From Methanobrevibacter curvatus (GTDB lineage Archaea; Methanobacteriota; Methanobacteria; Methanobacteriales; Methanobacteriaceae), in the NCBI RefSeq assembly GCF_001639295.1, contig NZ_LWMV01000042.1:1-34916 (forward strand): a stretch of 34,916 bases of DNA, given 5' to 3'. A program made the translations under genes and the position numbers. The notes below the pieces were generated by a model. It ran no database searches. It worked only from the letters and a program-made list of their open reading frames with translations, and was not told the DNA's origin. Shown here piece after piece: positions 17,475 to 28,869 of the stretch. How positions within the stretch are numbered: position 1 is the stretch's first letter; every line of letters starts with the position of its first letter.

Positions 17475-17793
17475 AATAAATTTATAAAATTAAATAGCAT
17501 AAAAAAAATAAGTAAAAAAGCATTATAATAATAGTTTTCTACAAAAACTTATAAATAAATCTTAAAATAAATTATTTATATAATATATTATTAAAATAGC
17601 TATTTTAAAATTATCTAAATATAATATTTTTAAAATATTTATTTTAAATTAATTATTTTTTAATTTTTTATTAATTAAATTTTTTATTTAATTAGTTATA
17701 TATTAAAGAATAAAAAATATTAAAGTAATAAAAGATATTAAAGAATAAAAGATATTAAAGAAAATAAGACCTTAATATATAAAAGGTGGACAA
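17475..17793. other. Intergenic region fttA-purM with tandem repeats
   Basis: No gene is seen. T-rich tracts around 17656-17690 may end fttA transcription. A TATA-like TTATATATT at 17696-17704 is followed by four imperfect 17-18-base repeats of TATTAAAGAATAAAAGA (17701-17769) that would form most of the purM leader, then the ribosome binding site AGGTGG (17784-17789). Confidence 0.6.
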
Positions 17794-18816
17794 ATGGTAT
17801 TATACTCAGATTCTGGTGTAGATATTTCTCTTGAAGAGAAAACTGTATCTAATTTAGCATCCATATTAAAATCAACATTAAAAAATCAGGAAATTATCAC
17901 TGAAAGTGGTCATTTTGCAGCATTAGTAAAATTAGGCAATAAGGGAATAGCTATGAGTACAGATGGTGTTGGAAGTAAAATATTAATAGCTGAAATGATG
18001 AAAAAATATGATACAGTTGGAATAGACTGTATTGCTATGGTTGTTAATGATATACTCTGTGTTGGTGCAGAACCTATTGCCTTAGTAGATTATTTAGCTG
18101 TTGAAAAACCAGATCCAGAACTTGCAGGTGAAATAGCTAAAGGTTTAGTAAAAGGTGCTGAATTATCAAACATAGCAATTATAGGTGGAGAAACAGCTTC
18201 ACTTCCAGATATTGTAAAAGACTTTGATTTAGCTGGAACAGGTATAGGGTTTGTTGATTTGGATAAAGTCATTACTGGAGAGACAATAGAAAATGGAGAT
18301 ATTCTAATTGGCCTTAAAAGCAGTGGAATCCATAGTAATGGTCTATCTTTAGGAAGAAAAGCCATTTTTGAAGAGGGAAAACTAAGCATAGATGATAAAT
18401 TAGAAAACACAAATACAACCGTGGGAGAAGAACTTTTAAAACCAACTGAAATATATGTTAAAGCCATTAACAATCTTTTAAAAGAAAATTTCAAAATTAA
18501 AGGACTTGCTCATATTACTGGAGGAGGTTTTAACAACCTAAAAAGACTAAATAAAAATGTTGGTTTTAAAATAAACAAGCTTCCTCAACCTCAAGAAATT
18601 TTTAAGCTAATTTATAAGAACAATGTCCCAATTAAAGAAATGTACACAGTTTTCAATATGGGAATAGGATTTGTAATAATAGCTAAAAAAGAAGAAAGCA
18701 ATGACATTGTTAATTTCTTAAATAAATATCATGAAGCTTATGAAATTGGTCAAGTCACATCTCAAAATGGAAAAATAGAAATTAAAACGTTTATAGATGA
18801 AATTATTGAATATTAA
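17794..18816 (+). CDS. purM: Phosphoribosylformylglycinamidine cyclo-ligase
   Basis: The fifth step of purine synthesis: ATP-dependent ring closure of FGAM to AIR in the cytoplasm. The 340-residue protein has PurM signatures: [20 protein letters not shown] with the ATP-binding segment, [43 protein letters not shown] and [12 protein letters not shown], plus the C-terminal FNMGIGFVI. Length is normal. ATG at 17794 has AGGTGG four bases upstream. It stands as a single gene; the next gene starts 165 bases downstream on the same strand. Confidence 0.95.
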   Translation: MVLYSDSGVDISLEEKTVSNLASILKSTLKNQEIITESGHFAALVKLGNKGIAMSTDGVGSKILIAEMMKKYDTVGIDCIAMVVNDILCVGAEPIALVDYLAVEKPDPELAGEIAKGLVKGAELSNIAIIGGETASLPDIVKDFDLAGTGIGFVDLDKVITGETIENGDILIGLKSSGIHSNGLSLGRKAIFEEGKLSIDDKLENTNTTVGEELLKPTEIYVKAINNLLKENFKIKGLAHITGGGFNNLKRLNKNVGFKINKLPQPQEIFKLIYKNNVPIKEMYTVFNMGIGFVIIAKKEESNDIVNFLNKYHEAYEIGQVTSQNGKIEIKTFIDEIIEY

Positions 18817-18981
18817 ATTTTTAAAAAAAATATTGAAAAAAATATTAAAAAATAAATAATATTTAAAAAATAATAAAAAATAAAAAGAATAATAAAAAAA
18901 TAATAAAAAAATAATAAAAAAATAATAAAAAACAATTATCAATGTATATTAATAAATCTATCTAATTTTTATGGTGATTAA

Positions 18982-20016
18982 ATGAAGATTAAAGCAGAAG
19001 ATGAAAAAAAACTGGTTTTTGATATCTTAACAAAGTGGGGATTAAATAAAGAAAATGCAACCATTGTAGCTGATGCAACATTAGATGCTGATTTAAAAGG
19101 ATTTACATCTCATGGTCTTGGTAGATTTCCACAATACATTCGAGGAATAGAACATCAGACTATTAATATAAATGCAGATATTAAAATTGAAAAAGAAACT
19201 GAAGCAATAGCTTTAATCAATGGAAATTTAACATTTGGTCAAGTTTCGGCATATAAAGCCATGAAAATAGCAATTAAAAAAGCCAAAAAATTAGGAATAG
19301 CTGCAGTTGGAACCCATAATTCAAATCACTTTGGTGTTACAGGGTTTTATTCTGATTTAGCTTTAAAAGAAAGCCTTATTGGAATAACAATAGCCAACAC
19401 AGAACCAGCAATTGCACCTTTAGGTGGAAAAACTCCTGTTTTAGGAACTAATCCAATAGCTATTTCTATTCCATCTGAAAAAACTTATATTGCTACAGAT
19501 ATGGCTACGGCATCATCAGCACGTGGAAAACTGTTAGAAGCACAACGTAAAGGTCATGAAATTTCTGAAGGTATTGGATTGGATAAAAATGGAATACCTA
19601 CTACTGATCCAACTGAAGCTTTAAAAGGTTCTATTTTACCTTTTGGAGGACATAAAGGATATGCATTAGCATTTATGATTGAAATTCTAACTGGTCCATT
19701 AGTTGGAGCAGGTTATGGAACTGGTGTTTGTGGAACAGCCGACACAAGTGTTAAATGTACAAAAGGAGATTTATTCATAGCTATTGATCCAGACAAATTT
19801 GTTGGAAAAGATATTTTTGAAAAAGAAACAGAAAAATTCGTAGAAGAAATTAGAGAAACAACACCAAACACCGTTGTTCCAGGAGATATTGAATCTAAAA
19901 AAGTAAGTGCTCATAAAGATACTGGTCTTCAAATAGACTCAAAACTCCATAAAACTTTAACAGAAATATGTGAAAAATTAGATTTAAACTTTAATGACTA
20001 TTTATGTGAAAAATAA
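18982..20016 (+). CDS. Malate/L-sulfolactate dehydrogenase family protein
   Basis: An NAD(P)-dependent 2-hydroxyacid dehydrogenase of the LDH2/MDH2 fold, 344 residues. Family signatures include DLKGFTSHGLGRFPQYI near residue 37, GTHNSNHFGVTGFYSD near 110, LGTNPIAISIPS near 155, ATDMATASSARGK near 172 and FGGHKGYALAFMIEIL near 215. In methanogens members of this family serve as malate dehydrogenase or as sulfolactate dehydrogenase (ComC) in coenzyme M synthesis; I cannot tell which from sequence alone. ATG at 18982 has GGTGATTAA directly upstream. The T/A-rich 165-base gap before it contains repeats of AATAAAAA. Confidence 0.9.
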   Translation: MKIKAEDEKKLVFDILTKWGLNKENATIVADATLDADLKGFTSHGLGRFPQYIRGIEHQTININADIKIEKETEAIALINGNLTFGQVSAYKAMKIAIKKAKKLGIAAVGTHNSNHFGVTGFYSDLALKESLIGITIANTEPAIAPLGGKTPVLGTNPIAISIPSEKTYIATDMATASSARGKLLEAQRKGHEISEGIGLDKNGIPTTDPTEALKGSILPFGGHKGYALAFMIEILTGPLVGAGYGTGVCGTADTSVKCTKGDLFIAIDPDKFVGKDIFEKETEKFVEEIRETTPNTVVPGDIESKKVSAHKDTGLQIDSKLHKTLTEICEKLDLNFNDYLCEK

Positions 20017-20103
20017 AAATTTAAAAAAAATAGCACAAACATTATTTGAGGACGGGTTTATCAATCTCAGTTTTTCAAATATTAATAAAGAAGACTGTAA
20101 AAT
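20017..20103. other. Possible protein-gene remnant left of a miniature element
   Basis: On the plus strand, a frame lacking a start reads IAQTLFEDGFINLSFSN and ends in the adjacent element. It has coding-like composition and slightly resembles a methyltransferase C-terminus. The minus strand is also open here, so coding status is doubtful. It may be debris of an older insertion. Confidence 0.25.
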
Positions 20104-20275
20104 TATAGTGATTCGCAAAAAATTTTAATTTTATTTAAATAGTAATTTTTGAATTATTATATTATATTTTTTAATCAAAAATCTTATTTTTATATAAATA
20201 ACTTTAAATTTTAGCATAAAAATATTACTGTAAAATTACTAAAATTCCAAGTAGAAATAAATGCGAACCACTATA
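20104..20275. mobile_element. 172-bp miniature inverted-repeat element (MITE-like)
   Basis: The ends are TATAGTGATTCGCA (20104-20117) and the reverse complement of TATAGTGGTTCGCA (20262-20275), 13 of 14 bases identical. The interior is AT-rich and has no coding frame. Size and terminal inverted repeats are those of a MITE that would depend on a transposase elsewhere. No clear target duplication is seen. A PIN-domain gene fragment ends exactly at its right edge, consistent with insertion into, or deletion next to, that gene. The termini differ from those of the 8-10.8 kb island repeats. Confidence 0.65.
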
Positions 20276-20432
20276 GTAATAATTTAATTAAAACTGAATT
20301 AGGTGAAATCCTTTCCAATTGGGGTGTAAAAACAATTAAATTAAGCTTAGCAATTGTTTCTAGTTCTATTTTAGGCTGATTTTGATCATCATAAGGTCTA
20401 TTAAAACAACAAACATCTAAATATAATTTCAT
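20276..20432 (-). pseudogene. N-terminal fragment of a PIN-domain-like (toxin-type) protein
   Basis: Reading from ATG 20432 the frame gives MKLYLDVCCFNRPYDDQNQ followed by PKIELETIAKL, the characteristic opening of a family of stand-alone PIN-domain proteins (first acidic active-site residue in YLDVCC). Only about 52 codons remain: the similarity fades after residue 35, with a likely small frameshift near 20310, and the frame runs into the miniature element where it stops at 20271. The remaining acidic residues of the nuclease are missing, so it cannot be active. No antitoxin gene is visible upstream. Confidence 0.65.
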
Positions 20433-20546
20433 CTAAGAGCCTTCTTTATATAGAATTTAATCCTAGCTTTTTAAATTAAATATTTGTTTTAGCTATTATA
20501 AAAAATTTTCCATATTTTTTTAAAATAATTTTCTTAAGTTAAATTT

Positions 20547-22538
<1,992 letters not shown>

Positions 22539-22970
22539 GAAAATACTATGTTTTTAATCTTTAATAAAATATTGTATATAAATATCTAAAAATGAAAATT
22601 TAAAAAAAAACTAGAAAAAAAATAAAAAATAGAAATAGAAATAAAAAATAAGAATAAAAATAAAAAATATAGTCCTGAAAATAAAGTTTAGAAGTAATAA
22701 TTTTTTTTTAAAACTTCTATATTCGCCTATTAATTAAATTAAATAATTATAATAAATATTTTTTTTATATAATAAAGTATAAATGAATATTTTAAAAATT
22801 AGATACAATATAAACTTATTTTTTAAAATAAACAAATATTTCAACAAACCATTAATTCGAAAGTTTTCTTTCAAGGCTATAGAAATAGAAATAAAAAATA
22901 AGAATAAAAATAAAAAAAATGAAAAATATCAGAACCAAAGAAAAAATTAAATAAAAAAATTAAAAATATA
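22539..22970. repeat. Gene-free spacer with a 39-bp direct repeat
   Basis: The 39 bases at 22629-22667 (beginning ATAGAAATAGAAATAAAAAA) recur exactly at 22879-22917, 250 bases apart in the same orientation. No gene is seen between or around them. The promoter of the split PolB gene must lie in this gap. Confidence 0.65.
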
Positions 22971-24002
22971 TTAATTTAAGTCATCTATTTGGTCTTCTTT
23001 GTATGATTTAACTATAGCATATGTAATTCCTAAAATTAAAGGACCTAAAATAAATCCAGTTATTCCAAAAATAAGTGGACCAGATAAAAATCCCAAAAGT
23101 AGAATTAAAGGGTGAATATCTGCATATTTACTACTCAAAGCAGGTCTTATGTACATATCACTTAAACTTAAACCTAAGCCAAAAATTAAAACAACAATAG
23201 CTCTTGGATAATTAGCAGAAACTAAATCAGAAATAAATAATCCAAAATAAACTGGCCATGGTCCAATAATTGGGATTAATTGCAATATTCCAGTTAAAAT
23301 TCCTAAAAATAAGGCATATGGATACCCTAAAATAAAAAATCCAAGGCTTGCAATAATGCCTATAATCAGCCCTGTTAAAAAATGGCCATAAAAAATACTC
23401 TTTAAAACAACTTCAATATTCTTAACCATATTTTGAAAAAAGAATTTTCTGGATTCAGGAATAAATGCAAATATATATTTATTTATTTTATGACCATCTC
23501 GGGTAAAATAAAAAGTAGAAGCCATTAAAACAAAAATTTGAAGAGAAATTAAAGGAACAGACTTTAGTAAATCAATAAAGTAGTTAAAAACCATCTTAAA
23601 GATATCATTGATTAAACTTCCTAAAGTTAAAATAATTGAATTAGTAGAATTTTTAAAAGAGTTTGGAAGATATCCTTGAAGAGCAGAGGTCAATTCACTA
23701 GAGAATGAAGATACGTCATAGTGAGTTAAAAAAGAATATGCAAATTGACCAACAATAGTTAAAAAGTAAATCAAAATGGCTAAAAGAGGAATTAAAATAA
23801 TTACAACAGCTAAAATTATTGAAATATTGTTATATTTAAGCTTAGATTGAATTTTACGAGCTATTGGTCGAATGCCATAAGCAATTATAGCCCCTAAAAT
23901 TAACATGTTAACAATAGGAGTTAAAACAAAAAAAGAAATCAGCAAAAGAATGGCTATTATAAATAATGGAGATCCTACACCATTTAAAATTTTATTCTTC
24001 AT
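22971..24002 (-). CDS. AI-2E family (PerM/UPF0118) transporter-like membrane protein
   Basis: A 343-residue polytopic membrane protein of the AI-2E/PerM family. Two hydrophobic hairpins occur at residues 10-45 and 60-90, a long extracytoplasmic-type loop (about 95-125) follows, and the conserved C-terminal core contains GHFLTGLIIGIIASLGFFI, GYPYALFLGILTGILQLIPIIGPW and the SDMYIRPAL segment. Family members have been linked to export of small molecules or Na+/H+ exchange; the substrate here is unknown. ATG at 24002 has GGTGAGG upstream. It shares the strand with the Sec61-beta gene 285 bases upstream, but the spacing argues against tight coupling. Confidence 0.9.
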   Translation of the reverse strand: MKNKILNGVGSPLFIIAILLLISFFVLTPIVNMLILGAIIAYGIRPIARKIQSKLKYNNISIILAVVIILIPLLAILIYFLTIVGQFAYSFLTHYDVSSFSSELTSALQGYLPNSFKNSTNSIILTLGSLINDIFKMVFNYFIDLLKSVPLISLQIFVLMASTFYFTRDGHKINKYIFAFIPESRKFFFQNMVKNIEVVLKSIFYGHFLTGLIIGIIASLGFFILGYPYALFLGILTGILQLIPIIGPWPVYFGLFISDLVSANYPRAIVVLIFGLGLSLSDMYIRPALSSKYADIHPLILLLGFLSGPLIFGITGFILGPLILGITYAIVKSYKEDQIDDLN

Positions 24003-24286
24003 ATCCTCACCATTACCACAAATAGAAAAAAATTTAAAACTTAAAAAGAGAAATAGAAAAAAATATAAAAAATTATTTTTATAAAAAATAGATTATTATA
24101 ATGTAAAATATTAGATTAATTAGAAGATTAAATTGAAAATATTAAATTTAAAATAAAATTAAAAAATTAAAATAAAATTAAAAAATAGAAAAAATTTTGT
24201 TTATAAAAGAATAAAAAATTATTAAAAAGGATTATAATAAATTAAAAAGCATTATAATAAAAAATTACTACAATTAAAACAATTAA

Positions 24287-24442
24287 TTAAGAGAATCTTA
24301 AAATAAAACAAAATGCAGCCAATATAATTGTAATAATAACTATTTGTTCAGGAGAAAGCTTTGGTCCTGTGCTTTCTTCATCAAAATATCTAACTAAACC
24401 TGCTCCAGTTGGAGGTAATGCATTTTTATCTTTTTTTGCCAT
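24287..24442 (-). CDS. Preprotein translocase Sec61-beta subunit (archaeal SecG)
   Basis: A very small gene of 51 codons. The product begins MAKKDKNALPPTGAGLVRYF, continues with DEESTGPKLSPEQIV and ends in one transmembrane helix, exactly the layout of archaeal Sec61-beta: a short cytosolic part with a PP-x-GAGLVRYFDEE core and a single C-terminal membrane anchor. It is the non-essential third subunit of the SecYE translocon. ATG at 24442 is preceded by GGTGTTATT. It is a single gene between the permease and the divergent PolD large-subunit gene. Confidence 0.92.
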   Translation of the reverse strand: MAKKDKNALPPTGAGLVRYFDEESTGPKLSPEQIVIITIILAAFCFILRFS

Positions 24443-24800
24443 AATAACACCATGAATAAAATTCAATAATATAATTTAAGAATAATAAATATTTTAAAAA
24501 TAATAATAGTTTTAAAATAATGATAGTTTTATAAATAAATAATTAGGAAATTATTAAATAAATTAAAAATATAAAAATAATTTAAAAAAATACTTTAAAA
24601 TTAATTTAAAATAATTTAATAATAATTTAGATAATAATTTAGATAATAATTTTAATAAGGATAATATATTAATTATACTTAATATAGTTTTCGATTATTT
24701 CAAAAATCATTTATAATTTAATAAAAAAATTATTTTATAAAAAAAAATATATAGAAGTTTTAACAGATTATATATCATAAATAATTTTAATGTGAAAAAA
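24443..24800. other. Divergent promoter region Sec61-beta / PolD large subunit
   Basis: No gene is seen. The sequence is AT-rich with short repeats such as AATAATTTAGAT (about 24616-24645). Transcription start sites for both divergent genes must lie here; a TATATA near 24748 is a weak candidate for the PolD gene. Confidence 0.5.
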
Positions 24801-27800
24801 ATGGACTACTTTGAAAGACTAGAAAAAGAAACTATAAATTTATACAAAATAGCTGAAGAAGCAAGAAGTAAAGGATTTGATGCAGAACTACATACAGAAA
24901 CTCCATTAGCAAAGGATTTAGCAGAAAGAGTAGAAGGGCTTGTTGGACCAAAAAGAATAGCTAAAAGAATAAAGGAGTTAGAAGTAGATGAAGATGGAAA
25001 TAAAACTCAAAGAGAAAAAGTTGCATTTACAATAGCTGCTGAAATAGCTTCACAAAGCCCTGATGATATGTCTGATGATTTAAAAATTGAATTTAATGAA
25101 GATAAAAGTGATATTAACATCAAAGAATTTTTAGCTCAAAAGGGTTTAAGAGCAGGTTTAGCTATTTTAACTGAAGGAGTGGTTGCTGCACCATTAGAAG
25201 GAATAGCTGGTGTGAAAATTAAAGATAATTCAGATGGAACTAAATATTTAGCCGTTTATTTTGCAGGTCCTATTAGAAGTGCTGGAGGAACAGCTGCCGC
25301 TTTGGCTGTTTTACTTGGAGATAAAATTAAGGAAGCTACTGGCTTAAGTAACTATAAACCAACTGAAGAGGAAGTTGAAAGATATGTTGAAGAAGTTGAA
25401 TTATATGAATCAGAGGTTACAAACCTGCAGTACTCACCAAAACCTGAAGAAGTAAGATTAGCTGCTCAAAACATACCTGTTGAGGTTACAGGAGAACCTA
25501 CAGAGAAAGTTGAAGTTTCTCATAGAGACCTTCCAAGAGTAGAAACAAATAGTATTAGAGGTGGAGCTCTTTTAGCTATGGTTGAAGGAGTTATACAAAA
25601 ATCAGCTAAGATATCTAAATATACAAAAACACTTGAGTTAGATGGATGGCAGTGGGTTGAAGGATATTCTAAAGATAAGGATAAGAAAAAATCAGAAGAA
25701 GAAAATAGCAAAACTTCAAAAAACAAAGAAAATGGAGAAAATAATTTTAATGTTGCTGAAATTGAGGTAAAAAAGGAACAACCAAAATATATTCAAGATA
25801 TTATTGGTGGAAGACCAGTTTTAGGTCATCCTTCTGAAAATGGTGCATTTAGACTTAGATATGGTAGGTCAAGAAATACTGGTTTAGCTGCTATGGGTGT
25901 TCATCCTGCTACCATGGAACTATTACAATTTTTAGCTATTGGAACCCAATTAAAAATAGAATACCCTGGAAAAGGAAATTGTGTTGTGCCAGTTGATTCA
26001 ATTGAAGGACCAATAGTAAAATTAAGAAATGGAGATATAATTCAGCTAACATCAAGAAAAGAAGCCATTAAATATAGAAATCAAGTAGTAGAAATCATTT
26101 TTTTAGGAGACATGCTAGTTGCATATGGAGAATTTTTAAGAAATAATCAAAAGCTGCTTCCAGCTTCATGGACTGAAGAATGGTGGATAGAAACTATCTT
26201 AAGAAGTGAAATCTATCAAGAAGAGGAAAAAAACGATGCAAATAATAGAATAGACATTAATGACCTTAGCAAAAAATTGATTAAAAATGAAATTTCAGCT
26301 AAAGAATCATTTGAAATCTCTAAAAAATATAAAGTTCCATTAAATCCTAAATACACTTATTTCTTTGGAGATATTAGTGTAGATGATTTAAATATTTTAA
26401 TAAATTGGATTTTAAAAAATAAAGGAAAATACATTGAAGATAATGAATTTATTCTTGAAGTGTCTCCAGAAAAAAGAATTTTTGAAATTTTAGGAGTTGA
26501 ACACAAAGTTGAAGATAATAAAATAATCATTAATAATGATAACGGATACACATTAGTTAATCTCTTTAAAAAAGAACTATCAAGTGAAAAATCCAAGTTT
26601 ACAGATACAATTGAAGCCATCAACTCCATAAGTGATGTAAAAATAATGAATAAAGCACCATCATATATTGGAAGTCGTGTAGGAAGACCAGAAAAGTCAA
26701 AAGAAAGACTTATGAAACCAGCTCCTCATGTTCTATTTCCTATAGATACTAAGGGCGGAACAAGGCGATTTATTGATGAAGCAGCCAAACAAAGAGAAGT
26801 TAGAGTTGAATTTTCACGAAAAAAATGCCCTGAATGTTTAACAAAAACTAACAACTCATTATGTCCTAAATGTGGTGCAGAAACTTTTCCAGGAAATCCT
26901 AGTAAAAAAAATATTGGTTTAACAAGAAAGCTTCTAAAAGCAAAAGAAAATGTTGATGTTAGGAAAAGTGAGGAAGTTAAAGGAGTTAAAGGGATGATTT
27001 CAGAATCTAAACTTCCTGAACCTCTTGAAAAAGGATTATTAAGGGCAAAAAATGATGTCCATACATTTAAAGATGGTACTATACGCCATGATTCTACAAA
27101 TTTACCCTTAACTCATTTTATTCCTTCAGAAATTGGAGTTACAGTTGAAAAACTTAAAAAAATGGATTATGAGAAAGACTGCTATGGAAAAGACATTGAA
27201 AATGAAAATCAAATTGTTGAGTTAAGGGTTCAAGATGTAGTTGTTTCTAAGGATTGTGGAGAGTTTTTAGTAAGGGTTTCAAAATTCATTGATGATTTAC
27301 TTGAAAGATTTTATAAAATGGATAAATTTTACAATGTTAAGACAAAAGAAGATTTAATAGGACATTTAATTGTAGGATTGGCTCCTCATACATCAGCAGG
27401 AGTTTTAGGAAGAATTGTTGGATATACAGATGCACATGCATGCTATGCTCACCCTTATTTCCATTCTGCTAAGCGAAGAAACTGTGATAGTGATGAAGAC
27501 TCTGTTATGTTGTTATTAGACTCTTTAATTAATTTTTCAAAGTCTTACTTGCCAAGTACACGTGGTGGTAGTATGGATGCTCCATTAGTCCTTTCATCAA
27601 GAATAGATCCTGAAGAAATAGATGATGAATCACATAATATTGATATAATGCCTAAACTACCATTAGAATTTTTTGAAAAAACTTATGAAGAGTTAAAACC
27701 TGGCGAAGCATTAGATTATATTGATAATATATCAAAACACCTTGGTAGTGAAAAACAATACAAAGACCTAATGTTTTCCCACCATACATCAAGTATTCAT

Positions 27801-28232
27801 GCTGGACCAAATACATGTCTTTATTTAACCTTAGGTTCTATGAAAGACAAAGTTGATGAGCAAGTAAGAATTGGTGAGCTAATAAGGGCAGTAGACCAAA
27901 GAGATGTTGTTGAAGGTGTTCTCTCATCCCACTTTTTACCAGATATTATGGGTAATGTCCGTACATTTTCAAAACAGAAAGTAAGGTGTACAAAATGTAA
28001 TGAAAAGTATAGAAGAGTTCCACTTAGTGGAAAATGTAAGTGTGGAGGAAATCTTACTTTGACTGTTTCAAAAGGAGGAGTTTCAAAATATCTTCCAATT
28101 GCAGAGGATTTAGTAAGTAAGTATCCTATTGATCCTTATCTTGTTCAAAGATTAGAAATTCAAAAATTCGGTATAGGTTCTCTATTTGAAAGCGATAAAT
28201 CAAAGCAAAGCTCTTTAGATGTTTTTTTATAA
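24801..28232 (+). CDS. polC: DNA polymerase D (Pol II) large subunit DP2
   Basis: The catalytic subunit of the archaeal replicative DNA polymerase. The 1143-residue protein starts MDYFERLEKETINLYKIAEE. Signatures in order: GLRAGLAILTEGVVAAPLEG and YFAGPIRSAGGTAAALAVLLG in the N-terminal part, GGRPVLGHPSENGAFRLRYG near 330, a zinc finger CPECLTKTNNSLCPKCG (676-692), the catalytic NCDSDED with D896 and D898, and a C-terminal zinc module starting at C1063. The catalytic pair corresponds to the Asp-x-Asp shown to be essential in Pyrococcus DP2. No intein interrupts the active-site region. A Lys/Glu/Asn-rich low-complexity insert occurs near residues 290-320. ATG 24801 is preferred over GTG 24792, since homologues start MDYF. 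The C-terminal FESDKSKQSSLDVFL resembles a PCNA-binding peptide. Confidence 0.97.
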   Translation: MDYFERLEKETINLYKIAEEARSKGFDAELHTETPLAKDLAERVEGLVGPKRIAKRIKELEVDEDGNKTQREKVAFTIAAEIASQSPDDMSDDLKIEFNEDKSDINIKEFLAQKGLRAGLAILTEGVVAAPLEGIAGVKIKDNSDGTKYLAVYFAGPIRSAGGTAAALAVLLGDKIKEATGLSNYKPTEEEVERYVEEVELYESEVTNLQYSPKPEEVRLAAQNIPVEVTGEPTEKVEVSHRDLPRVETNSIRGGALLAMVEGVIQKSAKISKYTKTLELDGWQWVEGYSKDKDKKKSEEENSKTSKNKENGENNFNVAEIEVKKEQPKYIQDIIGGRPVLGHPSENGAFRLRYGRSRNTGLAAMGVHPATMELLQFLAIGTQLKIEYPGKGNCVVPVDSIEGPIVKLRNGDIIQLTSRKEAIKYRNQVVEIIFLGDMLVAYGEFLRNNQKLLPASWTEEWWIETILRSEIYQEEEKNDANNRIDINDLSKKLIKNEISAKESFEISKKYKVPLNPKYTYFFGDISVDDLNILINWILKNKGKYIEDNEFILEVSPEKRIFEILGVEHKVEDNKIIINNDNGYTLVNLFKKELSSEKSKFTDTIEAINSISDVKIMNKAPSYIGSRVGRPEKSKERLMKPAPHVLFPIDTKGGTRRFIDEAAKQREVRVEFSRKKCPECLTKTNNSLCPKCGAETFPGNPSKKNIGLTRKLLKAKENVDVRKSEEVKGVKGMISESKLPEPLEKGLLRAKNDVHTFKDGTIRHDSTNLPLTHFIPSEIGVTVEKLKKMDYEKDCYGKDIENENQIVELRVQDVVVSKDCGEFLVRVSKFIDDLLERFYKMDKFYNVKTKEDLIGHLIVGLAPHTSAGVLGRIVGYTDAHACYAHPYFHSAKRRNCDSDEDSVMLLLDSLINFSKSYLPSTRGGSMDAPLVLSSRIDPEEIDDESHNIDIMPKLPLEFFEKTYEELKPGEALDYIDNISKHLGSEKQYKDLMFSHHTSSIHAGPNTCLYLTLGSMKDKVDEQVRIGELIRAVDQRDVVEGVLSSHFLPDIMGNVRTFSKQKVRCTKCNEKYRRVPLSGKCKCGGNLTLTVSKGGVSKYLPIAEDLVSKYPIDPYLVQRLEIQKFGIGSLFESDKSKQSSLDVFL

Positions 28233-28869
28233 TCAACACAGCTATGCATCAAAATACTTAAATTAATTATAAATACTTATATATTTAAAACTCTAAAAAT
28301 TAAGATGAATTTAATAGTTAGTAATAAATAGATATATATAAAAAAAAATTAAAATATATTAAATATATGTGAGGTATGCAACGATTATTTTTTGTAAAAT
28401 AGATATCTGATTAAAATAAATTAAAATAAATTAAAATATTTGTAAGGCATTAATACAAATAGAATTTTATTAGATATTTATATTTATTTTTATAATATTA
28501 ATTATTATAACTCTATAAATATGATCTTAAGTTAATTAAGCAAATTTAGAAACTTAGATTTTTGAGTTGTTGTACATCATTCATATCTTTAAAAAAAAAC
28601 TAAATAGCTTGATGTTATTTTTAGAATAAAGTTTTATAAAAAATTAGTTGAAAAAAGCAAAAAGCTTCTGGGGAACTATTTCATTCTTATAATTCCAATA
28701 GGTAACATAAAATATATTAAAATCCAAAATCCCATATAACATCTATTCAATTTTTAATTCTTAAGAATTAGATAAATATGGGGACTGTTCTCTTGATAAC
28801 TTTTTTTTCATAATTAAAAAAAATTTTTTCTCAACAATTATAGCATGTGAATATTTATGGAGGAAAAAA
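28233..28869. other. Gene-free region between polC and the V4R regulator
   Basis: No supported gene in 637 bases. Direct repeats of AAAATAAATT lie near 28410-28440. The promoter of the V4R regulator is expected near its right end. Confidence 0.55.
28755..28770. promoter_or_regulatory. Perfect 16-bp palindrome upstream of the V4R regulator (candidate operator)
   Basis: TAATTCTTAAGAATTA is a perfect dyad lying about 100 bases before the start of an ArsR-type winged-helix gene. Dimeric regulators of this kind often bind their own promoter at such sites. AT-rich background makes chance palindromes more likely, so this is suggestive only. Confidence 0.3.

Noticed and set aside
18718-18942. Minus-strand Phe/Tyr/Ile-rich frame at the end of purM
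   Set aside because: The sequence is a translation of A-rich spacer DNA (runs of AATAAAAAA) and overlaps purM; low complexity rather than a membrane protein.
24792-24800. GTG start three codons upstream for the PolD large subunit
   Set aside because: Homologues begin with MDYF, and the GTG lies in the spot where a ribosome binding site would be; ATG at 24801 is preferred.
24801-28232. Possible intein in the PolD large subunit
   Set aside because: PolD large subunits of some archaea carry inteins near the active site, but here the sequence around NCDSDED is continuous and the length fits an intein-free protein.
28644-28742. 32-codon minus-strand frame MLYGILDFNIFYVTYW... upstream of the V4R regulator
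   Set aside because: Too short, no ribosome binding site and no recognisable family; another frame is also open here, as expected in AT-rich DNA.
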